Shown here: positions 15,760 through 23,837 of the stretch, one piece after another | Layout: each line of letters begins with the position of its first letter | Position numbering within the stretch: position 1 is the first letter of the stretch | Assembly (NCBI GenBank): GCA_017528825.1 | Contig: JAFXOI010000001.1 | Location: 149,411 to 213,410, forward strand | DNA from: Elusimicrobiaceae bacterium | Lineage (GTDB): Bacteria > Elusimicrobiota > Elusimicrobia > Elusimicrobiales > Elusimicrobiaceae | DNA: 64,000 nucleotides | Direction: 5' to 3' | The notes under the pieces: generated by a model | Databases searched by the model: none | What the model was told of the DNA's origin: nothing | What the model saw: the letters and a program-made list of their open reading frames with translations, nothing else | Translations under genes and position numbers: made by a program

Positions 15760-16971
15760 ATGAAAGTACTAGGTATCATTATGGCCGGCGGAAAAGGAGA
15801 GCGTCTCTATCCGCTTACCAAAGAACGTTCTAAACCATCGGTCCCCTTCGGCGGAAAATACCGCATTGTGGATTTCGTATTGTCTAACTTTGTCAATTCC
15901 GGAATTTTTTCTTCCTATGTATTAGTTCAGTACCTCTCCCAAAGTTTAATCGAGTATCTGCGCACCACTTGGCGCACGGAAGGTTTGATCCCCGATCACT
16001 TTTTAACTTGCGTACCGCCGCAAATGCGTATGGGAGAAATTTGGTATCGCGGTACAGCCGATTCCGTCCGTCAAAATATCAATTTAGTACGGGATTTTGC
16101 ACCGGATTTGGTGGCTATTTTCGGCGCTGATCACATCTACCGTATGGATGTGCGGCAAATGATTGATTTCCACCTCAAGAATAAAGCCGATGTTACGGTG
16201 GCTGCCAACACGGTTTCTATTAAAGAAGCCTCGGCCTTTGGGGTACTGGGCACGGACGACAACCACCGGATTGTTCAATTCGATGAAAAACCGGCTAAAC
16301 CACGCCCTATCCCGGGCAACCCGAAAGCCGCTTTTGCTTCCATGGGTAATTATATTTTTAACGCAGATGTCTTGCTTCAAGTGCTACAAAAACGATTTTG
16401 TGATGTGCCTTCCTTGGATTTCGGAAAACATATTTTACCGAAAATTTTGTCTGAATATCGCACCTTCGCTTATGACTTTCAAAGCCAAATCCTGCCCGGA
16501 ATTAAACCTTATGAAGAACAAGGGTACTGGCGGGACGTGGGAACCATTGAATCCTTTTGGCAAACCAACATGGATTTGTTGGGCACCCATCCCAAATTAG
16601 ATCTTAACAATCCGAAATGGCCTATTAATACGTCCGCATTTCGTGTTCCCCCTACGCAGTATATTGGCGGAACTGTGGCCAATTCTATGATTAGTAACGG
16701 ATGTATTATTCATCCAAAATCTACCATTAAAGATTGTGTCCTTTCCAGCAATGTCATTGTGCATGAAGGAGTGGAGCTGGAAGGCTGCGTGATTATGGAT
16801 AATTGTGAAATTAAAGCCGGTGCAAAACTTAAAAAAGTTATTATTGACCGCTTTAACACGATTCCTGCCAAACAAACCATCGGAATCAATCAAGATACAG
16901 ATGCACAACGCTATTACATTGATCCGTCCGGCATTGTGGTCATTCCACGCGGGAAGAGTAAATTTCTGTAA
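15760..16971 (+). CDS. glgC: Glucose-1-phosphate adenylyltransferase GlgC
   Basis: 403 residues, typical length. The N-terminal nucleotidyltransferase domain starts with MAGGKGERLYPLT and KPSVPFGGKYRIVDF, followed by GTADSVRQN, FGADHIYRMD, QFDEKP and a YWRDVGTIES segment. The C-terminal ~100 residues are a left-handed beta-helix (hexapeptide repeats around NSMISNGCIIHPKSTIKDCV). It forms ADP-glucose from glucose-1-phosphate and ATP for glycogen synthesis and is usually allosterically controlled. AGGGAG precedes the ATG; a hairpin follows the stop by 3 bases. Confidence 0.96.
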   Translation: MKVLGIIMAGGKGERLYPLTKERSKPSVPFGGKYRIVDFVLSNFVNSGIFSSYVLVQYLSQSLIEYLRTTWRTEGLIPDHFLTCVPPQMRMGEIWYRGTADSVRQNINLVRDFAPDLVAIFGADHIYRMDVRQMIDFHLKNKADVTVAANTVSIKEASAFGVLGTDDNHRIVQFDEKPAKPRPIPGNPKAAFASMGNYIFNADVLLQVLQKRFCDVPSLDFGKHILPKILSEYRTFAYDFQSQILPGIKPYEEQGYWRDVGTIESFWQTNMDLLGTHPKLDLNNPKWPINTSAFRVPPTQYIGGTVANSMISNGCIIHPKSTIKDCVLSSNVIVHEGVELEGCVIMDNCEIKAGAKLKKVIIDRFNTIPAKQTIGINQDTDAQRYYIDPSGIVVIPRGKSKFL

Positions 16972-16974
16972 ACT

Positions 16975-17001
16975 AAACGGGCCCTTTAACAAGGCCCGTT
17001 T
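16975..17001 (+). terminator. Hairpin terminator after glgC
   Basis: A 9-bp perfect stem AAACGGGCC/GGCCCGTTT with a 9-base loop; only a short T-run follows, so termination may be partial and ybeY could be read through. Confidence 0.6.
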
Positions 17002-17015
17002 ATTGTGCTAACATT

Positions 17016-17468
17016 ATGCAAATAAATATCTTTTATCAAACCGAAATTCCCAGCTATTTACACCGCACCCGGTTATTCAAGGCGGCCTGCGCAAAAGCGT
17101 TAAAAAAATTCCGCCGCGAACCGGCAGATGTAAATGTTGTGTTTGTAGATGAAAAAGAAATTTTACGCATTAACAAAACCTATTTGAATCATCACTACGT
17201 CACTGACGTGATTTCTTTTAATCATGAAAAACCGCCCTTTGATTTGCCGGGCGAATCTTGGGCATTTGGGGATGTGTACGTTTGCTATCAAGTAGCCCGC
17301 AAGAATGCTCCTTTGTTTCAACACTCTATCTTAAAAGAAATGATGATGTATGCGGTACACGGTTGCTTGCATTTATCCGGCCTAGATGATCACTCTGCGC
17401 AAGAGCGCGCCGAAATGGATAGAAAAGCAGAAAAAATTATCGCCGATACATTAGCCGAACTGGCCTAA
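17016..17468 (+). CDS. ybeY: Endoribonuclease YbeY (16S rRNA maturation)
   Basis: 150 residues. The zinc site HGCLHLSGLDDH (HxxxHxxxxxH) is intact near residue 115, with the upstream conserved segments VNVVFVDEKEILRIN, YVTDVISFNH and GDVYVCYQVA. It is a metal-dependent endoribonuclease acting in rRNA 3'-end maturation and ribosome quality control. Standard length. The start ATG has no strong Shine-Dalgarno. It ends 3 bases before the stop of a convergent transporter gene. Confidence 0.95.
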   Translation: MQINIFYQTEIPSYLHRTRLFKAACAKALKKFRREPADVNVVFVDEKEILRINKTYLNHHYVTDVISFNHEKPPFDLPGESWAFGDVYVCYQVARKNAPLFQHSILKEMMMYAVHGCLHLSGLDDHSAQERAEMDRKAEKIIADTLAELA

Positions 17469-17471
17469 AGT

Positions 17472-18521
17472 TTATACAAAAAGCCACAACGCGATAAAAT
17501 AGCCGGCCATCAGCACCAGGCCCGTCGGCACCGCAATGCGGGCCCATTCCCGGCTCTTAATGCCTAGTTTTTCAGCCGCCACGATGTTGGGCAAATTTCC
17601 CTGCACCAGCATACTGCCAAAAGCGGCCAGTCCAATCACCGTATACGTTAGGTTATGTAGCGTAATGGTGGGGGTTACTTCAATGGCAGCCAGCGTAGCA
17701 TTGTCAATAATTATCGAAGAAGCATTCGCCCAAAATAAAATCTTTCCGCTCAAATGAGCAATCGTACTTTGCGCAAACGGACGCAATCCGGTGCTGATTA
17801 AATGTAAAGCCGCCACAAATAAGTAAATATGCCACGTGCGGCGCAACATGGTTTTGTAATTTTCTTTATCCTCGCAGATATGCAGCTGTAGTTGGGTATT
17901 AGCCGTTCTGACCGTATAACCGGCCGCCAAAGCCATCAGCGCAATCCCCGGGGCAATCCACCAGAAAAAATGACGTAGCATGAAAAAGAAATCTGCTTGA
18001 TTGGGACCGGCGGCCAGTTCATTATAAATTACCAACCCCAACGGTTCAGCCACGGGCAATAGAACAGCTCCCAGTCCAATAGCGTAACAGGCATATACCG
18101 TTACTTTCACCGTTTGACTGCGCTCCAAGTTAACCACTTGTAAAACTTCGGCCAATACCAAGGCCGCCACCGTCACGCTAAATATGCTGCTGGTGAGCCC
18201 CAATAAAAAAACCAAAACCGCAAAACTGTAACACGGCTCCAAATGCTTAAATAAGAAGAACAGAACCCGAAAAATGTAACGAGAATAATAGTTAAAAATA
18301 ATACTGACTACCAATACTACAAATGCCACATTTACCGGTGCATTTAGCGTGTCGTAAATAAAATCATGGCTCCAGCCATGGGTGATTGTAACGGCGGTAA
18401 CCCCGACCATCAACAGAAATATCTCCAAATGGTTTTCCACCCATTTGGAAACTTGCGGCCATACTAGTAAATTCAATACCAAAACAGCCAGTAATAATTG
18501 AGTCAAAAACGAAATTTCCAT
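17472..18521 (-). CDS. Polytopic membrane transporter, possibly DUF1646/ion transporter-like
   Basis: 349 residues with about nine to ten predicted transmembrane segments in two similar halves, each containing a membrane-embedded polar stretch (ANASSIIIDNATLAAIEVTP and AEPLGLVIYNEL). This two-halved layout with NAT/ITP-like re-entrant motifs is that of the IT superfamily; the closest match I recall is the DUF1646 putative cation transporters. Substrate unknown. No Shine-Dalgarno is seen; instead a TAAAAT hexamer ends exactly 6 bases before the ATG, so the mRNA is probably leaderless. Confidence 0.7.
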   Translation of the reverse strand: MEISFLTQLLLAVLVLNLLVWPQVSKWVENHLEIFLLMVGVTAVTITHGWSHDFIYDTLNAPVNVAFVVLVVSIIFNYYSRYIFRVLFFLFKHLEPCYSFAVLVFLLGLTSSIFSVTVAALVLAEVLQVVNLERSQTVKVTVYACYAIGLGAVLLPVAEPLGLVIYNELAAGPNQADFFFMLRHFFWWIAPGIALMALAAGYTVRTANTQLQLHICEDKENYKTMLRRTWHIYLFVAALHLISTGLRPFAQSTIAHLSGKILFWANASSIIIDNATLAAIEVTPTITLHNLTYTVIGLAAFGSMLVQGNLPNIVAAEKLGIKSREWARIAVPTGLVLMAGYFIALWLFV

Positions 18522-18618
18522 ACTTATATTTTACTAAAAAGCAACGTAATACCCTGAAATAAATCTGTGTATTTTTGTAAAATGATAAATAGATGTTAAG
18601 TTGCAAAAGGAGAAAGAC

Positions 18619-19239
18619 ATGAAAAAAATATTTGCTGTACTGTGCACAGTAGCCGCCTCCAGCATGGTATTTGCCGCTCAAACCTGCGATTGCCAAGCCG
18701 GAGATGCAGATTGCTATATTAACTGCGTGCAAACCAAAGTAGTAGCTGCCCGCCAAAACACTGGCAAAAAAGTGAAACAAACAAAAGCCCAAAAAGAAGC
18801 AGCCAAAGAAGCCGCTAAAGCTCAAAAGGAACAAGCTAAAGCCAATGTGGAAGCTCAAAAAGCTCAAGTAAAAGCTGCGGCCCAAGCCCAAAAAGAAGCA
18901 GCCAAAGAAGTGGCCGAACTTAAAAAAGCAGAAACCAAACAAGCCGCTGCAGATCAAAAAGCTGCTTTGAAAGCTCAAAAAGAACAAGCCAAAAACCAAA
19001 TAGCGAAAGTGAAAGCCGAAGGCCAAACAAAAATTAATGCGGCCCAAGCCAAAGTCGATGAAGCCAAAGCCGCGGTAAAGAACGCCTCCAGCAAAGAGGA
19101 AAAAGCCGCTGCCCAAGCTCGATTAGACGAAGCTAAAGCTGCTTTAAGCGCCAAAAAAGCTGAAGTAAAAGAAACCACCAAAGCCACCGAAAAAGGAGCC
19201 AAAGAAGAATTGGCCGCCTGGAAAGCTTTGGTAAAATAA
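18619..19239 (+). CDS. Secreted Ala/Lys-rich helical protein
   Basis: 206 residues from the ATG at 18619, which is preceded by AAGGAG. Signal peptide 1-19 (IFAVLCTVAASSMVFAAQ), then a short Cys-rich patch (TCDCQAGDADCYINC) and ~160 residues of Ala/Lys/Gln/Glu repeats (EAAKAQKEQAK type) predicted as one continuous helix or coiled coil. Similar Ala-Lys proteins occur in envelopes as spacers or lipoprotein-like tethers. The four Cys in a 15-residue window could form a disulfide knot or bind metal. No specific family recognised. Strong terminator follows. Confidence 0.7.
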   Translation: MKKIFAVLCTVAASSMVFAAQTCDCQAGDADCYINCVQTKVVAARQNTGKKVKQTKAQKEAAKEAAKAQKEQAKANVEAQKAQVKAAAQAQKEAAKEVAELKKAETKQAAADQKAALKAQKEQAKNQIAKVKAEGQTKINAAQAKVDEAKAAVKNASSKEEKAAAQARLDEAKAALSAKKAEVKETTKATEKGAKEELAAWKALVK

Positions 19240-19259
19240 GTTGTTTTGATTTATAACAA

Positions 19260-19286
19260 AACGCCCTCTATTCGAGGGCGTTTTTT
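19260..19286 (+). terminator. Rho-independent terminator
   Basis: A 9-bp stem AACGCCCTC/GAGGGCGTT with a 5-base loop and six T residues, 20 bases after the Ala/Lys-rich gene. Confidence 0.9.
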
Positions 19287-19324
19287 GTGTGTACACTTGA
19301 AAAGGTGTTTCTCAATTTTTCACT

Positions 19325-19807
19325 TTAACAACACGCGCAATCTTCATCTTCTTCTATATTCAGCATTTTAAGGACATCTATAGAAGGATTACTATCGCAA
19401 TCTCCCGTTCGTCCAGTTATATTTCCATTCCGATCTAAACACACGCAAACATCCGTGCCGTCCCCAAACCTATAATCGGCACTGGCAATGTTATCATCCG
19501 CTCCCGTACTATACGTGTAATACCAAAATGATTTACTTGAAGTCCAATGACCATCTGGTTCTCCTATAGAAATACTCAGATTATCAAATTTGTCACAATC
19601 ATTTGTTTTTCCGGTGCTTCCGTGTTCTAATTCGCAAATACGCACAGCATCTCCAATGGCTTTGAGATTTATAAACGCTTCAGCAAAGCGTGATTTAATG
19701 ACCGCCTTTTCATACTGCGGCAAGGCAATGGCAGATAAAATACCGATAATTAACACTACAACCAGCAACTCAATGAGCGTAAATGCTCTGTTACTTTTTA
19801 CAAACAT
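19325..19807 (-). CDS. Type IV prepilin-like protein, short form
   Basis: 160 residues. MFVKSNRA precedes FTLIELLVVVLIIGILSAIALPQYEKA, with Glu5 of the mature protein, so a prepilin peptidase substrate. The remaining ~125 residues are a small globular head ending in a Cys-rich tail (DEDCACC) with CVCLD and further cysteines. It lacks the long Cys-repeat region of the pilins at 11891 and 58360 and lacks the structured leader RNA. AAGGAGGAAG precedes the ATG. Probably a major or minor pilin or pseudopilin; which one cannot be told. Confidence 0.88.
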   Translation of the reverse strand: MFVKSNRAFTLIELLVVVLIIGILSAIALPQYEKAVIKSRFAEAFINLKAIGDAVRICELEHGSTGKTNDCDKFDNLSISIGEPDGHWTSSKSFWYYTYSTGADDNIASADYRFGDGTDVCVCLDRNGNITGRTGDCDSNPSIDVLKMLNIEEDEDCACC

Positions 19808-19891
19808 ATACTTCCTCCTTATGTAATTTTTTAAATGATACTAAAAAAAACGATGTCAAGCTCTTTTATTTCGCGACGCTAAAACGATAAT

Positions 19892-19924
19892 AAAGCGGAG
19901 AAGAAATTATTCTTCTCCGCTTTT
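19892..19924. terminator. Bidirectional hairpin between prepilin and MntP-like gene
   Basis: A 12-bp perfect stem AAAGCGGAGAAG/CTTCTCCGCTTT with a short loop. It lies just after the stop of the MntP-like gene (minus strand) and would terminate that transcript. Confidence 0.7.
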
Positions 19925-19943
19925 ATAGTACCACTTTATTCTC

Positions 19944-20501
19944 TTATAAAATAATCATGCGCACTGCCATGATAACCAGCACCAGACCGGCTACGAATTC
20001 TACCCGTTTACTCAAGACAGTCTTGGATGTTTTGCTTCCCAAGTGAAAACCCAAAATAGTCATCAAAAACGTAATTACCAGTAAAAAGAGTACTTGCGGG
20101 AACCAACTTTTGTTCATTAATTCTAAAGAATATCCCACAAAACCAAACTGTAAACCGGACAGCGTACAAACACGTAACATCTTTTTCCAGTCATCAACTT
20201 CTGTTTCCTTAAAACTGGGAGATTTTTCAATCGTCTCCAGCATATATTTGATACCTAAGAGCAACAAGAAGGAAAAGGCAATCCAATTGTTAGCCGGACC
20301 AAAATATCCGCGGAAAAACAGAATACTAACAATATATCCTAACGTAAAAAACAAGGCGTTAAACCCAGCAAAAAACAAGGCCGCCTTGATAGAAAAAATA
20401 CTCTTTGTCTTTAGTTCCATGTTCATGGCCGACATATTTGCTGTCACCATATTGTCTGTACAAAGACAAATGAAAATAATAATCATTGCAATTAGTCCCA
20501 T
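19944..20501 (-). CDS. MntP-like membrane protein (divergent paralogue)
   Basis: 185 residues with about six transmembrane helices. The first helix carries LCTDNMVTANMSAM, in the place where MntP has its LSMDNLAVAL-type motif, so it appears related to the manganese exporter family of the next gene, with a diverged second half (no clear second D motif). AAGGAG precedes the ATG. It is 31 bases downstream of mntP on the same strand. I infer a membrane cation exporter or a partner of MntP; the call rests on weak similarity. Confidence 0.6.
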   Translation of the reverse strand: MGLIAMIIIFICLCTDNMVTANMSAMNMELKTKSIFSIKAALFFAGFNALFFTLGYIVSILFFRGYFGPANNWIAFSFLLLLGIKYMLETIEKSPSFKETEVDDWKKMLRVCTLSGLQFGFVGYSLELMNKSWFPQVLFLLVITFLMTILGFHLGSKTSKTVLSKRVEFVAGLVLVIMAVRMIIL

Positions 20502-20532
20502 AGTTTCTCCTTATTGATAGTCTTGATTTATA

Positions 20533-21096
20533 TTACCAAATTCCAAGGCCGCTGAGCAGTATTTTTATGCCAAGTCCTATTAACACTACGCCTCCAAAGG
20601 CCTCCATATATTTCTCGAATTGACGACCTAATAGAGCTCCCATCAAAAAACCAAAAATACTGGTCAAAAACACACAAACAGACAGAGCTATAAGCGTACT
20701 TACATAAGAAATTTGCCCAAAGGCAGACGCTACTCCTACGCCCAAGGCATCAATGCTGGTAGCCAATGCTAGACCAATGCATTCAAAACCGGTCAAATTC
20801 ACCCCCGGTATATGCTCTGCTGATGAGTGACTTTCCCATACCATTTTTCCGCCCACCCAACCTAGCAAGGTGAAAGATATCCAGTGATCAAAATGATGAA
20901 TAATTCGGCCTAATTCGGCTCCTCCCCACCACCCCGCACTAAACATCACCACATGGGCAATGGCAAATAAAGCACTGATAAACAGAATTTTTCTAAATGA
21001 AAGGGCTCGATGCATTCCGGTGCCGCTTGCTAATGCAACAGCCAAATTATCCATAGATAAACCTAACGCCATGAGCCATATAGTCACGATATGCAT
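20533..21096 (-). CDS. mntP: Manganese efflux pump MntP
   Basis: 187 residues, six transmembrane helices in two inverted halves, each with its conserved Asp motif: ALGLSMDNLAVALASG near residue 12 and ATSIDALGVGVASAF near residue 105. This is the MntP (DUF204) family that exports Mn(II). The start at 21096 is preferred to a longer frame: an extended -10 (TGC TATGAT) ends exactly 6 bases upstream, predicting a leaderless message, and the first helix starts there. With no leader, a yybP-ykoY manganese riboswitch is absent. A related gene lies immediately downstream. Confidence 0.9.
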   Translation of the reverse strand: MHIVTIWLMALGLSMDNLAVALASGTGMHRALSFRKILFISALFAIAHVVMFSAGWWGGAELGRIIHHFDHWISFTLLGWVGGKMVWESHSSAEHIPGVNLTGFECIGLALATSIDALGVGVASAFGQISYVSTLIALSVCVFLTSIFGFLMGALLGRQFEKYMEAFGGVVLIGLGIKILLSGLGIW

Positions 21097-21313
21097 ATGT
21101 TTATCATAGCATTTCCGTTTTACTACTGCCAATCGTTATAAGCACTACAAATTTTGCTGTTCGTATAAAAATTGGCAATTAGGTCTTTAGACCTAAAAAA
21201 GAGTGGGGCTAAAAAACACTTGATATTGGGATTGTGTTTTTAAGATACTGTAAGTGTAGTAGATTAATCAGTTCGCTGAGCGCAAGCCACCAGCGGATCT
21301 CAAGGAGAAATAT
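21097..21313. other. Divergent intergenic region
   Basis: Holds the mntP promoter at its left end and, near 21179-21196, a perfect TTAGGTC/GACCTAA hairpin with a TTTA loop followed by A residues (a T-tract on the minus strand). A GCGCAAGCCACC-like stretch precedes the AAGGAG of the next gene. Nothing else is recognised. Confidence 0.35.
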
Positions 21314-21889
21314 ATGAAGAAATTAATGATGCTGGTATGTCTGTTAGGGCTGGCAACGATGGCATATGCTGAAAGTCCTGCTGTGGCAGTTCGTATTATG
21401 GACCCTAACTTTGGTAATCCTTCTCAACATTCATCCGCACCTTCCGTGCAGAAACAACAAGTCTCCTCTGGCACCAATATCTCGACCGTTGTCATCGCTG
21501 GGACAGTTGCAGTTATTAGTAAAATTGCACATCAATCCGAATTACAAGCTCAAGCAAATAATGAAGCTCAACAAGCTGAAGACAAATTGGACGAACTAAT
21601 TAAATACAACGAAAATTTTAAAGTCGGGTTGCAAGTTATCAAAGCTAAGCATGCGAAACTTGTTGAAGTAATCAGCCATACCTCTAATAGAAAGCAAGTA
21701 CTCAAAGAAGCCAATGTTGTACTGGAAGATTTGATACAAACCACGATGAAATTAAATTATCAGCCGCTCGTTGAAAAAGTAGTAGAAGCGTTGGATCACC
21801 CGTACTACTTCCCGTTGCGTAATCCCGACAAGTTAATTTCCCTTCCCAAACAAGCCAGATTAGCTTGCACGGTGCAAAAAACGAAATAA
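21314..21889 (+). CDS. Exported protein of unknown function
   Basis: 191 residues. Signal peptide 1-20 (MMLVCLLGLATMAYAES). A Ser/Gln-rich segment (SSAPSVQKQQVSSGTN) follows, then a short hydrophobic stretch (STVVIAGTVAVISKIAH) which could be a membrane anchor, and a helical region to the end. No family recognised. CAAGGAG lies before the ATG. Followed by a strong terminator and tRNA-His. Confidence 0.65.
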   Translation: MKKLMMLVCLLGLATMAYAESPAVAVRIMDPNFGNPSQHSSAPSVQKQQVSSGTNISTVVIAGTVAVISKIAHQSELQAQANNEAQQAEDKLDELIKYNENFKVGLQVIKAKHAKLVEVISHTSNRKQVLKEANVVLEDLIQTTMKLNYQPLVEKVVEALDHPYYFPLRNPDKLISLPKQARLACTVQKTK

Positions 21890-21927
21890 TTCAGTGATTT
21901 GCATAAATTGAAATAAATATACAACAA

Positions 21928-21955
21928 AAAACCTGCTCAAAAGAGCGGGTTTTTG
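21928..21955 (+). terminator. Rho-independent terminator
   Basis: Stem AAAACCTGCTC/GAGCGGGTTTT (one G-T pair) with an AAAA loop and T-tract. Confidence 0.85.
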
Positions 21956-22035
21956 TAAAAAAGAAATTAGGTTTGTTAAATGCCGAATATTTGCCAATTA
22001 GCCTTTCAACTTGCTACAATATAGTACCGATTTAT

Positions 22036-22113
22036 GGTGGATGTAGCTCAGCTGGTTAGAGCGCCGGTCTGTGGAACCGGAGGTCGCGGGTTCAAATCTC
22101 GTCATCCACCCCA
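22036..22113 (+). tRNA. tRNA-His (anticodon GTG)
   Basis: 78 bases including the G-1 typical of tRNA-His and an encoded CCA. GTGGATG pairs with CATCCAC, the extra G pairs with discriminator C. The anticodon arm CCGGT-CTGTGGA-ACCGG shows GTG; the T arm has GGGTTCAAATC. The 3' end overlaps the last codons of a convergent serine recombinase by 12 bases, marking the edge of the island to the right. Confidence 0.96.
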
Positions 22114-23640
22114 TATTAAACCCCTAGAACTTTTAAGTTCTGGGGATTTATTATGTAGTAGTTCCGTCGGAACTGCGCTTGTTTCCAAGCGCAATTCCTT
22201 TTCCTTTGCTTCGGCTATAAAGTTAAACGGCATCCGATACTGCGTTTGAATGTCGTTGTGCTCATCCAATACGAAGTTTTCCCCCAACATACGCACAATT
22301 TTGGCTTTGTCAAAATTATCCGCTTTCCGGAATAATGTACCTAAATTAGATACAATTTCCAGCGTTTCTTCGCTCTTCTGAACGATTGTGGCCGGATCTG
22401 TGCCTATAGCTTGAAGTGCTTGCTGAATACGAGCTATTTCCGCATTTATCTCCTGTTCCTTGCGGTTCCACATCTCTTGGCTGCCAGTACCTTCCAAACG
22501 CAAATCATACAGCTTGCTGAGCTTGGTTTCGGCATGTTTCAGTTCTGTTTCCAAGGTGGTTCTCTGGTGGTTTTTTACGGATTCGGCTTGCTTTGCCATC
22601 TCTGCAATACCTTCTTTCAACCAAGTAACAGTTTCAGCAGGTAACACAATTTTATCCACAACACTTTCAAACTTGGCTGCGAGGTCATCTTCCAATAAAT
22701 AACCAGCGTGCTTATGCTGTCCTTTGGAAAAGCTGCATCGGTAGTAAGTGTATTTTCCTTTGGCTATTTGCCCCAGAATCGTACAATCACAATGTCCGCA
22801 CCGAAGCAAACCCTTAAAAGCGAAGCTCTGTTTGGTTTTATACGGCCGATGATTGCCGGATAACTTAGCATTGGCCTGATCCCAAAGCGTTTTACTTACG
22901 AGCGGTGTATGGTTTCCCTGGTATCGTTTCTTTCCCCAATCAAATTCTCCGTAGTAGAACGGATTTTTGAGAATGCGGTACAAGGTACTTTTCCGGACTT
23001 TGGTGTTACGTGTCTTATGTCTAAGCCCCAACACAAACATCTGGTCTTCCAAAGCAATTAGGGAATACGCTCCACTGGCTACCTTCTCAAACATCATTTT
23101 GACAAGAGGAGCATTGACTGGATCAATTTCCACTTCACCTTCTTTATTTAAGTAACCCAACGGCGTATTAGAAGGGTAAATACCACTCTCGGCTTTCTCA
23201 TCCATGCCCATTTTCGTTTTACGAGATATATCATTTGACATTTTTTTGGCCACAGCCACTTCAATGTCCAGCATGAACTCGTCGTCAGGGTTGGAATCCT
23301 TGTTGTACACCTTATTGGTACGGCTGAAATGAATGGTCTTGCCATATTCGTTTATCAGTTCCTTGATCTTGATCTTGTCAAAATCATTACGCGTCATCCG
23401 GTCTAAAATATCAAAGATCACGTGCTTAACTTCCGAATGTTTTTTGGCATAATCCAACATCTGAATGAACCTGCAACGTTTCTTTTTACCCCAGGCAGAT
23501 TCTGATCCGCGCCAGGTACGAACTATTTCTAAATTATGTTTCTGGGCATACTCTTTACCGAGCTTTTCTTGGGCATCTAGCGAATAGCCATCTTCTTGGC
23601 CTTTGCTGGACACCCTTAAATACAATACGGCTTTCTCCAT
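22102..23640 (-). CDS. Large serine recombinase 1
   Basis: 512 residues. N-terminal resolvase domain with the nucleophile in LYLRVSSKGQEDGYSLDAQ (Ser11), then the Recombinase domain (LGYLNKEGEVEIDP, LYRILKNPFYYGEF) and a zinc ribbon (CGHCDCTILGQIAKGKYTYYRC), followed by a coiled coil (~370-430). This is the large serine integrase class that joins attP and attB. The last ~35 residues are translated from the hairpin-rich tRNA-His flank, and the stop lies inside the tRNA gene, so the C-terminus may be newly formed at the insertion edge. The gene starts one base after the stop of the XRE-type regulator. Confidence 0.92.
   Translation of the reverse strand: MEKAVLYLRVSSKGQEDGYSLDAQEKLGKEYAQKHNLEIVRTWRGSESAWGKKKRCRFIQMLDYAKKHSEVKHVIFDILDRMTRNDFDKIKIKELINEYGKTIHFSRTNKVYNKDSNPDDEFMLDIEVAVAKKMSNDISRKTKMGMDEKAESGIYPSNTPLGYLNKEGEVEIDPVNAPLVKMMFEKVASGAYSLIALEDQMFVLGLRHKTRNTKVRKSTLYRILKNPFYYGEFDWGKKRYQGNHTPLVSKTLWDQANAKLSGNHRPYKTKQSFAFKGLLRCGHCDCTILGQIAKGKYTYYRCSFSKGQHKHAGYLLEDDLAAKFESVVDKIVLPAETVTWLKEGIAEMAKQAESVKNHQRTTLETELKHAETKLSKLYDLRLEGTGSQEMWNRKEQEINAEIARIQQALQAIGTDPATIVQKSEETLEIVSNLGTLFRKADNFDKAKIVRMLGENFVLDEHNDIQTQYRMPFNFIAEAKEKELRLETSAVPTELLHNKSPELKSSRGLIWGG
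22118..22149 (+). terminator. Terminator of tRNA-His, inside recombinase 3' end
   Basis: Stem AACCCCTAGAACTT/AAGTTCTGGGGATT (one mismatch) with a 2-base loop. It lies 4 bases after the tRNA and within the recombinase reading frame on the other strand. Confidence 0.65.
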
Positions 23641-23641
23641 C

Positions 23642-23824
23642 TTAACTTTCCTTTGCGTTTAGCAGCTTCTCTATATGGTACTGCTGCATTTTGTTTGGCA
23701 CGGTCTTATCGTTAAACCAACGATTAACTGTAACAAATGACACGCCTAACATTTCGGCTAGCTTGGCTTGTGAAATCCTTCTCTCTAATCTAAACTTTTC
23801 CAACTCATCTATAAGTGGCATCAT
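23642..23824 (-). CDS. XRE-family helix-turn-helix regulator, 60 aa
   Basis: 60 residues forming one cro/CI-type HTH: LEKFRLERRISQAKLAEMLGV, then SFVTVNRWFNDKTVP as recognition helix, and a short final helix. Single-domain DNA-binding protein, probably controlling the recombinase that follows one base later on the same strand. Two adjacent ATG codons are possible starts. No clear Shine-Dalgarno. Family call firm, target inferred. Confidence 0.82.
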   Translation of the reverse strand: MMPLIDELEKFRLERRISQAKLAEMLGVSFVTVNRWFNDKTVPNKMQQYHIEKLLNAKES

Positions 23825-23837
23825 ATATCATATTATA

